Source: Mesostigma viride
Lineage: Eukaryota; Streptophyta; Mesostigmatophyceae; Mesostigmatales; Mesostigmataceae
Assembly: GCA_009746045.1 (NCBI GenBank)
Contig: RPFO01000102.1
Coordinates: 2,716,534 to 2,780,533, forward strand
Direction of reading: 5' to 3'
DNA length: 64,000 nt
Part shown: positions 24,601-37,067 of the stretch, one piece after another
Position numbering within the stretch: position 1 is the stretch's first letter
Layout: each line of letters starts with the position of its first letter
Translations under genes and position numbers: made by a program
Notes under the pieces: generated by a model
What the model saw: the letters and a program-made list of their open reading frames with translations, nothing else
What the model was told of the DNA's origin: nothing
Databases searched by the model: none

Positions 24601-25897
24601 TTCCTAGTTGATTCTTGGGTTGTTCCATGGGTAGTTGTTCCTAGTTGATTCTTGGGTTGTTCCATGGGTAGTTGTTCCTAGTTGATTCTTGGGTTGTTCC
24701 ATGGGTAGTTGTTCCTAGTTGATTCTTGGGTTGTTCCATGGGTAGTTGTTCCTAGTTGATTCTTGGGTTGTTCCATGGGTAGTTGTTCCTAGTTGATTCT
24801 TGGGTTGTTCCATGGGTAGTTGTTCCTAGTTGATTCTTGGGTTGTTCCATGGGTAGTTGTTCCTAGTTGATTCTTGGGTTGTTCCATGGGTAGTTGTTCC
24901 TAGTTGATTCTTGGGTTGTTCCATGGGTAGTTGTTCCTAGTTGATTCTTGGGTTGTTCCTGCGTCACGCCTACATTCATGTTGCTGGTCTCATGGCCGTA
25001 GATTAAGGTACGGGGACGAGGCCGGGACAAGTCGTGGAATTTGCGTGGAATGATGTATGGTAGCATCCATTTATATCACCATTCCCAAACCGGTAACTGG
25101 TCATTTTTCATGAGTATATTAATTAGTTCATAAATTTACACGTAGACTGTGTCACGTGAGCATCAGTCCTCATTGGGATGGAGATGGGATGGGGTGGATG
25201 GATCTAGCTATCTAGCTTCTAATCACAGGGTTGCTGAGCATAAGTCCTCATTGGGATGGAGATGGGATTCATGAATATACTATGTATATTAGTACTTATC
25301 CATGGAGAATGATTTGGTTACGGAGGTGGGATCAGGGATATCAAACGCGTTAAGTGCGACTTCGGAGGGGCCCTAGCAAGGCAGGACAGCTAGCCAGCAC
25401 GCACATCAAACCACCACATACAGGCAGGGAACACGTCTGCCAGCCTGCCTGGGGGCCATGCATACTATCCTGGATTGGATTTCCACTAGACTGGAAGTGA
25501 TAGCAGCAACGCCAGCGAGCGCAACTAAGCAAGAATTATGAAAAAAAGCATGCTTTCAGGCCAGACCCTGGTTGCCCATTTAGTTATCTTAGCTATGGTA
25601 GTCATGTTTGCTATGTTGTCTTCGGTGAAGTAAGCAGCAGGACATTGTACTAACAAAGAAGTCAGCACCTTGCAGTCTCGATCTCCTACTTTCAGAAGCA
25701 TGCCAGTTATCAGTGCTTGGCATGCCCGGTATCTACTATGTGCAGTTTATTCATTGTTATTCTACTATTTGTGGTGCGTCACTTGATGTGCGCAGGCGAC
25801 ATCCAGCATAACGGGCGCCGTGAAGGACACGACTGTCATTGCTGAGTTAAAAGCGTTGGCGTCTACCGCTCCAGAGAGTGAAACGGAAGACCAGTAA
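3736..25897 (+). CDS. P-class pentatricopeptide repeat (PPR) protein, 18 exons, about 772 aa
   Basis: Exons: 3736-4170, 5396-5526, 6222-6371, 7763-7849, 9360-9510, 10941-11000, 11836-11993, 13727-13913, 15106-15204, 15540-15671, 16787-16842, 17760-17857, 18739-18794, 19620-19679, 21851-21944, 22558-22642, 23831-24008, 25796-25897 (TAA). All 17 introns are GT-AG, and joining them gives one 2,319-nt frame. Exon 1 encodes a basic, Ser/Ala/Arg-containing N-terminus with few acidic residues at first, compatible with an organelle transit peptide. From exon 2 there are 15-16 consecutive repeats of about 35 residues, for example DVYTYTTLVKACCESGDLDR and NARTYATLMNGWARRGNYHM. P-class PPR proteins bind organelle RNA and act in its processing, splicing, stability or translation. 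From memory only, repeats 12-16 plus the C-terminal LLDR..EMRDAGI segment resemble land-plant PPR4, but no RRM is visible. Start: the first in-frame ATG, with another at 3745. The 17 introns are unusual for a PPR gene. Confidence 0.9.
4840..5370 (+). repeat. Tandem repeat of about 20-22 bp in PPR intron 1
   Basis: About 25 diverged units related to ACCAAACCTACGTGCTTGCT, running up to about 25 bases from the 3' splice site at 5394-5395. The last units (CTGCGTGCTTACC) merge into the pyrimidine-rich acceptor region. Open frames through it (ACYQTYML-like) are repeat artefacts. Confidence 0.9.
5570..5910 (+). repeat. Degenerate copies of the exon 2 end plus 5' splice site (PPR intron 2)
   Basis: Exon 2 ends TTTGCGCAGATCAG and is followed by GTGGGT. 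Related strings recur in the intron at about 5585, 5622, 5655, 5698 and 5733. The best is at about 5724-5742, where TTTGTGCAGATCAGGTGGGG repeats both the exon end and the splice donor. The unit is irregular, about 35-75 bp. Confidence 0.75.
6380..6705 (+). repeat. Tandem repeat of about 26 bp in PPR intron 3
   Basis: Units of GAGTACAGTGTATAGTACT followed by a short GGCGCAT or AGCGCAT linker repeat about ten times. The block lies among copies of the exon 3 / intron 3 junction (6433-6495 and 6700-6765). Confidence 0.9.
6433..7292 (+). repeat. Five degraded copies of the exon 3 / intron 3 junction
   Basis: The real junction (exon end 6371) reads GCGGGCAACCACAC then GTAAGTGCGC. Copies lie at about 6433-6495 (nearly exact at the junction), 6700-6765, 6803-6868 (longest, also matching the preceding ATCAACGGGTTC segment), 7118-7165 and 7252-7292. 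The most distant copies keep little more than CCCACGTACGTGCGCTAGC. A separate 68-bp repeat (three units starting at 6883, 6951 and 7019) sits between them. Confidence 0.8.
7830..8470 (+). repeat. 53-bp tandem array derived from the exon 4 / intron 4 junction
   Basis: Exon 4 ends CTGCTCAAGGCGCTATG and continues with GTGGGTGCAT. The intron then holds eight to nine units of about 53 bp, each with ATGCTGCTCAAGGCG followed by GTGTTGGCGGGC or a GTGGGCGAC variant. A longer copy at about 8395-8450 also repeats the first intron bases (CATATGCCGCACAACAGGCC). Weaker versions continue to about 9040. Confidence 0.9.
9520..10345 (+). repeat. Repeated copies of the exon 5 / intron 5 junction, plus a (TTA)n tract
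   Basis: Exon 5 ends GCCGTCCTGGAAGAGTTGAAG then GTGGGC. The motif GTCCTGGAAGAGTGGAAGGT recurs at about 9545 and a variant with GGCAGAG at about 9676. More decayed forms follow (GTCATGGAAGAGGTCAATGT at about 9890, then a GGAAGCGCGGAAGGTGAGC type and a GATGAAAGAGTGGAAGGTAA type) up to about 10340. Nearly all keep AAGGT(G/A)AG or AAGGTGGG, a good splice-donor core. A (TTA)17 microsatellite lies at 9594-9646. Confidence 0.85.
10583..10613 (+). repeat. Poly-C tract in PPR intron 5
   Basis: A run of about 25-30 cytosines after CCGTTCCCTCCG. Length is unreliable in any assembly. It lies about 330 bases before the exon 6 acceptor. Confidence 0.85.
12090..12450 (+). repeat. Scattered copies of the exon 7 / intron 7 junction
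   Basis: Exon 7 ends ATGACCGAGGACCG followed by GTGAGGAA. Similar strings appear at about 12096 (ATGGAGGACCGGTGAGGAAT), 12187 (ATGACGAAGACGGGTGAGGA), 12308 (GACCGATGAGGAACAGG) and 12412 (GAGGACCGGTGGGGG), at intervals of about 90-110 bp. Confidence 0.8.
12544..12872 (+). repeat. 30-bp tandem repeat in PPR intron 7
   Basis: Eleven units of 30 bp containing AGCATAAAGAGTAGTGTCAT, with scattered single-base changes. It is read through in two frames because the period is a multiple of three. It is not coding. Confidence 0.95.
13040..13612 (+). repeat. Two-part 9-bp pyrimidine minisatellite before PPR exon 8
   Basis: First half: about 30 copies of TTTCCTATG. Second half (from about 13330): about 28 copies of TTCCCTATC, with a short transition zone of mixed units. 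It places some 570 bases of pyrimidine-rich sequence 110 bases before the exon 8 acceptor. Periodic open frames on both strands (FPMFPM, GNIGNI, EDREDR types) are artefacts. Confidence 0.95.
13975..14300 (+). repeat. Two copies of the exon 8 / intron 8 junction
   Basis: Exon 8 ends ATGGCGCAGCAGACG followed by GTTCGT. At 13981-14006 the intron has CGACGCAGCAGACGGTGCGT, and at about 14268-14296 a weaker copy CACGGCGCAGCCGACGCTGT. Between them sits a retroposon tail at 14103-14230. Confidence 0.75.
14103..14230 (+). mobile_element. Short retroposon 3' end with hairpin and (TTTAA)n tail
   Basis: The segment shares TCGGTTTCGCGGCTT, CCTCCATCCATCCA and ATATGTGCTACATGAT with minus-strand copies at 27690-27800 and 63040-63125. 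The hairpin at 14161-14183 has CATGA pairing TCATG, a bulged T, CTCC pairing GGAG and a CAAC loop. It is followed by TTATAATTTAATTTAA repeats, as expected for a reverse-transcribed tail. It lies inside PPR intron 8. Confidence 0.75.
14850..15045 (+). repeat. Two upstream copies of the intron 8 / exon 9 junction (3' splice site)
   Basis: Real exon 9 begins after GTGACAG with ATGGAAGAGATGACCAAGGC. At 14855-14892 the intron has CAG followed by ATGGAAGGAATGACCAAAGC and TTGCCGTATCATG. A weaker copy at about 15008-15040 reads GATCACCAAGGTGTTCCGCA. These duplicate the acceptor plus 35 or more exon bases, not a donor. Confidence 0.8.
15205..15800 (+). repeat. Donor-junction copies in PPR introns 9 and 10
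   Basis: Intron 9: the junction TCTGACCTAAAGCAG / GTGAGC (exon end 15204) is repeated at about 15223-15252 as TTCTGACCGCAAGCAGGTGG. Intron 10: the junction GACCTGTTCAACGAGATGAAG / GTATGTGG (exon end 15671) is repeated in a near-identical unit of about 75 bp starting at about 15717, and a third truncated copy starts at about 15780. The intron 10 copies include about 55 intron bases with almost no change, so that duplication looks young. Confidence 0.85.
16435..16760 (+). repeat. Irregular ATCTATCATG repeat in PPR intron 10
   Basis: About twenty diverged units of 14-17 bp related to GTGCTATCTATCATGC, ending about 30 bases before the exon 11 acceptor at 16785-16786. No coding sense is visible. 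Confidence 0.8.
16825..16945 (+). repeat. 41-bp triplication of the exon 11 / intron 11 junction
   Basis: Exon 11 ends GCCATCATCAAAGCGTGCTG followed by GTGGGTGGGC. Copies begin at 16825 (real), 16866 and 16907, each keeping CATCATCAAAGC(G/A)TGCTG plus GTGGGTGGGC. The last is followed by a decayed relative at about 17000-17030. At 17655-17685 the same intron also has a copy of the next acceptor (CAG then CAAGTGCTTGGAG, as in exon 12). Confidence 0.9.
18990..19380 (+). repeat. 73-bp tandem repeat in PPR intron 13
   Basis: Five to six units of 73 bp starting at GCTTCGCAAGGCAACCACCC, about 95% alike. A partial relative (GCAAGGCAACCGCC) lies at about 19483. I see no link to an exon junction here. 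Confidence 0.9.
19783..20095 (+). repeat. 24-bp tandem repeat in PPR intron 14
   Basis: Thirteen units containing GGAGAATAGGCAGAGACTAC (or ACTATG), period 24 bp, very little divergence. Open on both strands because 24 is a multiple of three. Not coding. Confidence 0.95.
21484..21508 (+). repeat. Copy of the exon 15 acceptor junction inside intron 14
   Basis: The string GCAGATGGGTGACATCGC at about 21486 matches the real acceptor and start of exon 15 (GTGCAG then ATGGGCGACATGGCG at 21851). It lies about 360 bases upstream, so it is a possible decoy 3' splice site. Confidence 0.6.
21564..21731. repeat. Foldback: 84-nt imperfect inverted repeat in PPR intron 14
   Basis: The left arm starts GTACAGAAGCCTTTTGCCA and the right arm ends with the reverse complement of GTACGGAAAGCTTTTGCCA. 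The arms meet in the palindrome ACTGCGCAGT (21644-21653) with essentially no loop. By eye about three quarters of positions match, and many differences are transitions that would leave G-U pairs in RNA. Shared blocks include TTTTGCCA, ATTACC, ATCGCTGGC and AAGT. Could be a small foldback transposon or a small-RNA hairpin precursor; I see no clear terminal duplication. Confidence 0.8.
22797..22905 (+). repeat. 36-bp triplicate repeat in PPR intron 16
   Basis: Three units with CCAATAGCCCTGTAGTTACC and CTTCATAAGGCTGCCCC, period 36 bp. A second small duplication, GGAAACCCGCAGGCAGTGGG, follows at about 23008-23070. Confidence 0.85.
24296..24959 (+). repeat. Near-perfect 37-bp minisatellite, about 18 copies, PPR intron 17
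   Basis: The unit begins GGGTAGTTGTTCCTAGTTGA and ends TTGTTCCAT. About 18 copies follow head to tail with no visible differences, so the array expanded or was homogenised recently. There are no spacers, which rules out a CRISPR-like array. Copy number may be an assembly estimate. Confidence 0.95.
25140..25330 (-). mobile_element. Short AATT-tailed repeat (CACGTGAC family), two partial copies in PPR intron 17
   Basis: On the minus strand each piece carries GATGAGGAC-type or AATGAGGACT sequence, then ATGCTCACGTGAC(A/G)CAGT and an AATTAAT tail. The copies here (about 25145-25215 and 25225-25275) match others at 57000-57130, 57360-57530 and 29695-29745. Read in that sense they end in an AT-rich tail, so they are probably retroposon 3' ends. 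Confidence 0.6.
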
Positions 25898-25976
25898 ACA
25901 GAAGCTCATGCACGGGTTATACCTGTCATCACATCACAGTCTAACGTTTATTTAACCACACGATTTCTGGCCTGCG

Positions 25977-26069
25977 CTGGTTGTCTCCTTGACACTAACA
26001 AATGCGCCCTGGCCCCGTCAGGGGCTTGGCATTTGGGTCGCATGTACTGGGTATCAAGGAGACAACCAG
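25977..26069. other. Strong hairpin in the 3' flank of the PPR gene
   Basis: A perfect 16-bp inverted repeat (CTGGTTGTCTCCTTGA at 25977-25992, its complement at 26054-26069) encloses two inner stems: CAAATGC with GCATTTG (25999-26005 / 26029-26035) and GCCCC with GGGGC around a GTCA loop. It begins 80 nt after the TAA stop, so it is probably in the 3' UTR. It could be an RNA-stability or processing element, a small-RNA precursor, or a small foldback element. Confidence 0.75.
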
Positions 26070-26473
26070 GGTATCGTTGCAATAAAATGAGGTAGTTTGA
26101 AGTACCTGGGTATTGTTGCAATAAAACGAGGTCAGCAGAAGTACATGCTTGCATGACAAGGATTGTGCACACAAGCTAGCGACGGGGGCTGTCCCTTTGC
26201 TGGGTGATTCTGGGCTTCTGACTTGCAGTCAACCACGCTCTATGCTCTGTTTGCGAACTTGTGACAAGACCACGGTTCAAGGCCAGCTAAATGTCCTGAG
26301 ATCCTCAGGCCTGCAATATTGCATGGCGCTGGCCTGCTAAGCTAGCCCTCAGTACGTCGATCACAATTCCTGGGAACACTGCACACTAAGAGCGCGGCAG
26401 GCATGCATGCTGGCGCCAGTGCGCCTGTGTTGTCACCGAGGCCCACCCCAGATCCCATACCTACTGAGGACTT

Positions 26474-26620
26474 ATGCTCATGAATTGAATTGAATTGAAT
26501 TGTAACATAACTCCGTTGGGAGTATATGTAGCACATAGCCCTTGAGAGGGGGCATATGGCCTATCATACATCCTAAGCTACTTCCTGCAAGGGTTTATGC
26601 TCATGGATGCAGCTCTACAC
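26474..26620 (-). mobile_element. Hairpin-tailed retroposon 3' end with (AATTC)n-type tail
   Basis: Read on the minus strand it runs ACCCTTGCAGGAAGTAGCTT, a GATAGGCCATATGCCCC block, GTGCTACATATAC, the hairpin (26506-26528: CATA/TATG, bulged T, ACTCC/GGAGT, CAAC loop) and a tail of AATTC repeats at about 26481-26504. The same order is found on the plus strand at 60850-60965, the 3' end of a longer element, so this is a 5'-truncated copy. Confidence 0.75.
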
Positions 26621-27482
26621 GTGTAAAATAGTTCATTTGAATGAAGTAATTTATAATCTTCGAGGCAAGCAACAAATGAAAGGGTTGGCGGTAGACCGGT
26701 TTACTAGCTATCGTAGACAGGGTCTCAAAAATCAATCCCGCGAACTTTATTTTGAGTAGCGCAATCGACAGCTCTCCGCCAGAGGATCCTGGATCATGCC
26801 TTAGACTAGATCGGTGACCCCGCTGGCTCCTCCCAGCGCAAATGTCAGTCGTAGCAGCGCCAACCAACTTGCGTGCAACCCGCGCTTTGCTATCCAAGTA
26901 AGAAACCAACCCGCGCGCAGTCCGTGTTTAAGTATTCTGCACCTGGATTCAATTAATGGGTGTACGTAGCTTGTGTACCCGCCCGCTATTGGCCCCTTAG
27001 TCCGATTCTCTTTTGGATCGATTGGTCGCGTACCAAGTGGGGAGCTCCCTATATAGTACGTCGGGGATGGGCCTCACACGGATATAAATTTTTAATAAAG
27101 TAGATATACCGGAAAGTCCATCTCCGGTTGGGTGTTAGTGTGGCTACAAGGGAGGTGAAAATGGCTGTATGCTGGCTCCTTAGCATAAAATGGGCGGAAC
27201 GGCCAAGTAGGACACTGGGGGGCCAATCTAAAGTGTCTATTAATTAATTTATTAATCTAAAGTAGCGCAAAATTTTGACATCCTTGACATGCCAGGAATG
27301 GTCAATATTTGGGCGGCAGGAGTCGCGAGGTCCAATACTCCCAACGCCAAAAATTGATTAATTCGCCAAAATGTGCTTTTTTAATTATGGTAGACCTGTC
27401 TATCGCCAACCCTTTCAAAATAGTAAACTAAACGCTGCTGAGTGACCGTGCCCGCGCAAAAAAATACGGATGTTCGAGTAGC

Positions 27483-27560
27483 TCCAACATGGATTCGAAC
27501 TGGGACCTGTTGCATGATTCCGCGGCTATCACCGTAGCGCCATTCATCTCCGTCCTCCGA
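27483..27560 (-). other. tRNA-like (SINE head or tRNA pseudogene) segment
   Basis: On the minus strand an A-box-like TGGCGCTACGGTGATAGC is followed about 25 nt later by GGTCCCAGTTCGAATCC, a close match to the pol III B box. The T-stem does not pair (CCCAG against CCATG), so it is not a functional tRNA. A tRNA-derived SINE head is the simplest reading, but no hairpin tail follows it nearby. Confidence 0.35.
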
Positions 27561-27689
27561 CAACTGCGCTCTATAATCCTCAGGCAACATTGGATCGACC
27601 GCCGTGTGTCTAGGAATAGTTGTCTCGCTTTATATTATTTAGGGTGTAGTCATGCAATGGGGTCGTCTGAACCATAGGCATCCCATTAA

Positions 27690-27800
27690 AAAATAATTCA
27701 ATTCAATTAAATTATAACACGACTCCGTTGGGAGATCATGTAGCACATATTCCCTTGCTGGATGGATGGAGGTGGGCGAAGCCGCGAAACCGTAGTAATC
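27690..27800 (-). mobile_element. Hairpin-tailed retroposon 3' end
   Basis: Read on the minus strand: ACGGTTTCGCGGCTTCGCC, CCTCCATCCATCCAGCAAGG, GTGCTACATGAT, then the hairpin at 27718-27740 (CATGA with TCGTG including one T-G pair, bulged T, CTCC/GGAG, CAAC loop) and a TTATAATTTAATTGAATT tail. Same family as 14103-14230 and 63040-63125. Confidence 0.75.
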
Positions 27801-27879
27801 TAATCTAATCTAGAAAACGTCCTATAGCTACTCTACTTCAGCAAAGCAAGGCATCCCATACTATAACCCAACTCGTTCT

Positions 27880-29115
27880 CCCCTAATCCAGGCTGGTGGA
27901 GCCGGGCAAGGTCGGCCTGAGCTCATCAAGAAGCTCGAAGCCATCACCGCCCACGCCGAGGCCTTGGCCGCGCAGGTCCTGGAGATCGCGCACACGGCGC
28001 AGACGGCCACCATCGCTGCCAAACCCTCCCGGCAGGCAGCTGGTGACCTCTCGTCGCACTCCTGCTGCGGTCGACCAGCGACTGTACCTCGGACGCCATC
28101 GCCATATGAAGCTGCAGGAGCTGGATCGAAGCCCAACTCCGGGCAGACGTACGTGCAGGCCATCGACTGCGCCTTCCGCTAATGCGCCGCGTGGTGCTAG
28201 CTCGGCCATTTCCCCCAGCAGCCGGGGGACCAGATGGAACCTTGATCTTGAGGACGAGCAGTAAGGATCGAGCAAGCTTTTTACCCACCTGGACCTATAG
28301 CAGGTATGGTAGAGCTGCATGGGCACCGCCTTCGATCCCCATTTACTGGACAAGGCTCAAGGCGACTGGGAGGTTGAAGGAGACTGGGGGTCTCTGCCCT
28401 TTCTCCTGTAGTGCACACACAGGGATTAAAAGCACTTCGGTGCTCCGTGACTCCCCAACGGGAGCACGAGTTTAATTAATTAATTAATTAAGGCTCAAGG
28501 CGGCACCCCCACCAGTCCTGCTCACCTTCAGCTCCGGCCATGGAGGATACTAAGCAGCTGCTTCTTTCTCGCCGCAAGAAGTTGCACGACCTCCCCTGGA
28601 CGCTGAATGACGACCTGACCCCCGCTCAGCAGCAGCAGCAACGCGACCTGTGGCCGGAAAATACATCCGTTACCAGCATGGAGGCCCCAGAAGCCCAAGG
28701 TTTTCTGGAGGGAAAGGGACAATTGATGATCAACAACCAGATGTGGAAGCCCCCAATGCACGTGCTAGATTCGCCGTACGAAGCCATTGTAGTGATAACC
28801 ACGTTTAGGTGATGCATACTTGCATGCACACTTGACACTACTCCAATGCATGTGCATGCGAATGTACAATGCTCAGGTATGGTGGACGTACGGAACACCC
28901 ATGCCTGTACCCTAGCCAGTAGCCCGGCCAGCGGAAAACCAGCCAGCCTAGTTATGTTTACCGCCTAGCAGTCTAGCACTGCTAATTTACGTTTGCTCAC
29001 GTCTTCATAGTACATGCAATGCTCACCTGAGTCTTATTGAACCCACAGTGGATGCCGGATCGTTTAGACGTGTTCGATGGCTGATGCATGGGGCATGCAT
29101 ATAAATTAACTAACT
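27880..29115 (+). mobile_element. Decayed non-LTR-type element with ORF1-like region and 3' UTR
   Basis: Frames suggest ELIKKLEAITAHAEALAAQV and TATIAAKP near 27920-28040 (a coiled coil) and later SRRKKLHDL, DDLTPAQQQQQRDLWPE and PPMHV at 28540-28800. These match in order the copies at 57730-58115 and 59064-60495. A basic DDLTPAQ..RR(E/D)LWP segment after a coiled coil resembles ORF1 RNA-binding proteins of non-LTR retrotransposons; that is inference. Frames are broken, so it is a pseudogene. The 3' part (28900-29110) shares GTCTTATTG..CCCACAGT and TGCCGGATCG with the other copies. No reverse transcriptase is seen. A short retroposon is inserted at 28365-28489. Confidence 0.65.
28365..28489 (+). 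mobile_element. 125-bp hairpin-tailed retroposon inserted in the ORF1-like element
   Basis: The insert runs from ACTGGGAGGTTGAAGGAGAC through GGGGGTCTCTGCCCTTTCTC and GATTAAAAGCACTTCGGTGC, then the hairpin at 28446-28468 (CGTG/CACG, bulged A, CTCCC/GGGAG, CAAC loop) and a TTAATTAATTAATTAATT tail. It is flanked by a 13-bp direct repeat AAGGCTCAAGGCG at 28352-28364 and 28490-28502. The related element at 57720 reads straight through the site (GGGACAAGGCGGCTCCCCC, about 57844) without the insert. Confidence 0.85.
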
Positions 29116-29334
29116 AAATAAATAATTATTAATAACCAACTGCGAAGAAACTCTTTACCGGAGAGAGGTGCCAGCGTAATTTGGCTGGATGCTGCAGGAG
29201 CCGCTAGGTAGCATCTTTTGGGTAGTGCTGGCTGGGCACACAACCTAGCTAGGCACGCAACATTCTTCACACAAATGTTACTGTTTTTTAACTTTATTAT
29301 GCCAACTTGTTATATGTTGGTTTAATTTCTAATT

Positions 29335-29810
29335 ACGATCACGTTAATTAATTAATTAGACTCGTGCTCCCGTTGGGGAGTCACGGAGCATTAACCCCGA
29401 TGGATGGATGGATGGATGGATGGATGGATGGATGGGTGCAAACAGTCCTACCGGTCTAATCTATCTACTACATCAGCTACCTACGACATCTATCTAACAG
29501 CATTCTAACTACAACATCTATCTAGACAGCCTCACGCTGACCAAGGGGAGCTGTCTGGCGTGCCTCCCGCGGGTTTGCACACGCGGGCGCTTCCCCACAG
29601 GGGGGGGCTCGTTGTCCTCTATATGACCTGGGCCCACTTGGCCTTGTCCACGATCACGTTGGCTAAGGCCACACAAAGCAAGAGAAAAGGCAACTTCCAA
29701 TGTATAAGGTGACTGTGTCACGTGAGCATAATCCTCATGATGAGGTATATACGAGTATGCAATATCCAAAACAGGGCCCACATAAATTACAGCAAACATG
29801 GCCATAGTTG
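29335..29810 (-). mobile_element. 3' end of a non-LTR-type element, minus strand
   Basis: Read on the minus strand an open segment ends GRHARQLPLVSVRLSR with a stop at about 29520. A 3' UTR with TAGATAGATG repeats and a CATC microsatellite (29397-29440) follows, then the CGTG/CACG hairpin (29363-29385) and an AATTAATTAATT tail. Its overlap with a CACGTGAC-type repeat at about 29695-29745 suggests nesting. The coding part is too short to name. Confidence 0.5.
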
Positions 29811-30511
29811 TCTAGCTTAAAAACTTAAGAGAGGATATATATACTAATTTGAACATATGCACTTCCCAACAAGTAACACTGGCTCCACCTTGTACTCTTC
29901 TGGGGAAATGGCCAATCAACTATTCACTGACAAGAATAGCCCATCAAAGACATCCTGCATGCAGGGCATACTATACAGAAAAATCTCAAAAAACTATCAA
30001 TGAGACAGCCAGCGCAGGCCAGAAACAAGGGAAATACAAACCTCGGCCTGGTGTTATAACTGTAACCAAAATCAAGTTCTCACAGGCACAATCATAAATG
30101 AAGGTATGGGCAATCCTGCCTACCTTGTCTCACACAAACCACACCCTATGGACCCTAGGCAGCCAGTCAACAGCAAACTCGCCGAATCCTCAGACGATTC
30201 TTGCTACTGGTCAACGCAACGGCAAGGCATGCAAGCCACTCGGGTCCATGGGCAAAACCTGCCCGCACATGCATCACTGGACACCGCGTTGACTTCAGTT
30301 GGCACGTCACCCGCACATCCCAAGTCGTAATGCCAGGCTCAAGCGCCCTCCCATGTCTTGAAAAAAAGTACTGCCAGGCTCAAGTGCCCTCCTCGGCTTC
30401 CCCCGCCCTGCGCTCAACGGTCCCAGCAGGTGAGCTCGGGACCTTGCGCCTCCCCTGCAGCCGGAGCGCTCTTCCCACACAGTAGGCACCCCCCAGCACC
30501 TTTTGCTTGCG
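29811..30511. other. Intergenic or 3' flank, nothing recognised
   Basis: This stretch lies between the minus-strand retroelement end and the stop codon of the minus-strand coiled-coil gene. It should include that gene's 3' UTR. I see no repeat array, hairpin tail or coding exon I can support. A small duplication of CCAGGCTCAAG(C/T)GCCCTCC occurs around 30332-30392. Confidence 0.5.

Positions 30512-37067
<6,556 letters not shown>

Larger units (their letters stand above)
25898..27880. other. Intergenic region after the PPR gene, repeat debris
   Basis: No coding exon recognised. Besides the hairpin at 25977-26069 it holds a duplicated block with TTGCAATAAAA (about 26070-26150), two hairpin-tailed retroposon ends (26470-26620 and 27690-27800) and a tRNA-like promoter segment on the minus strand (about 27483-27556). 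The remainder is unique-looking sequence of moderate GC. Confidence 0.6.

Noticed and set aside
24296-24959. Regular array suggesting CRISPR
   Set aside because: Units are strictly tandem with no variable spacers, and the context is an intron of a eukaryotic gene.
27883-28353. Minus-strand 156-codon open frame
   Set aside because: The plus strand aligns in order with the ORF1-like copies at 57.7 and 59-60 kb, so the minus frame is a shadow.
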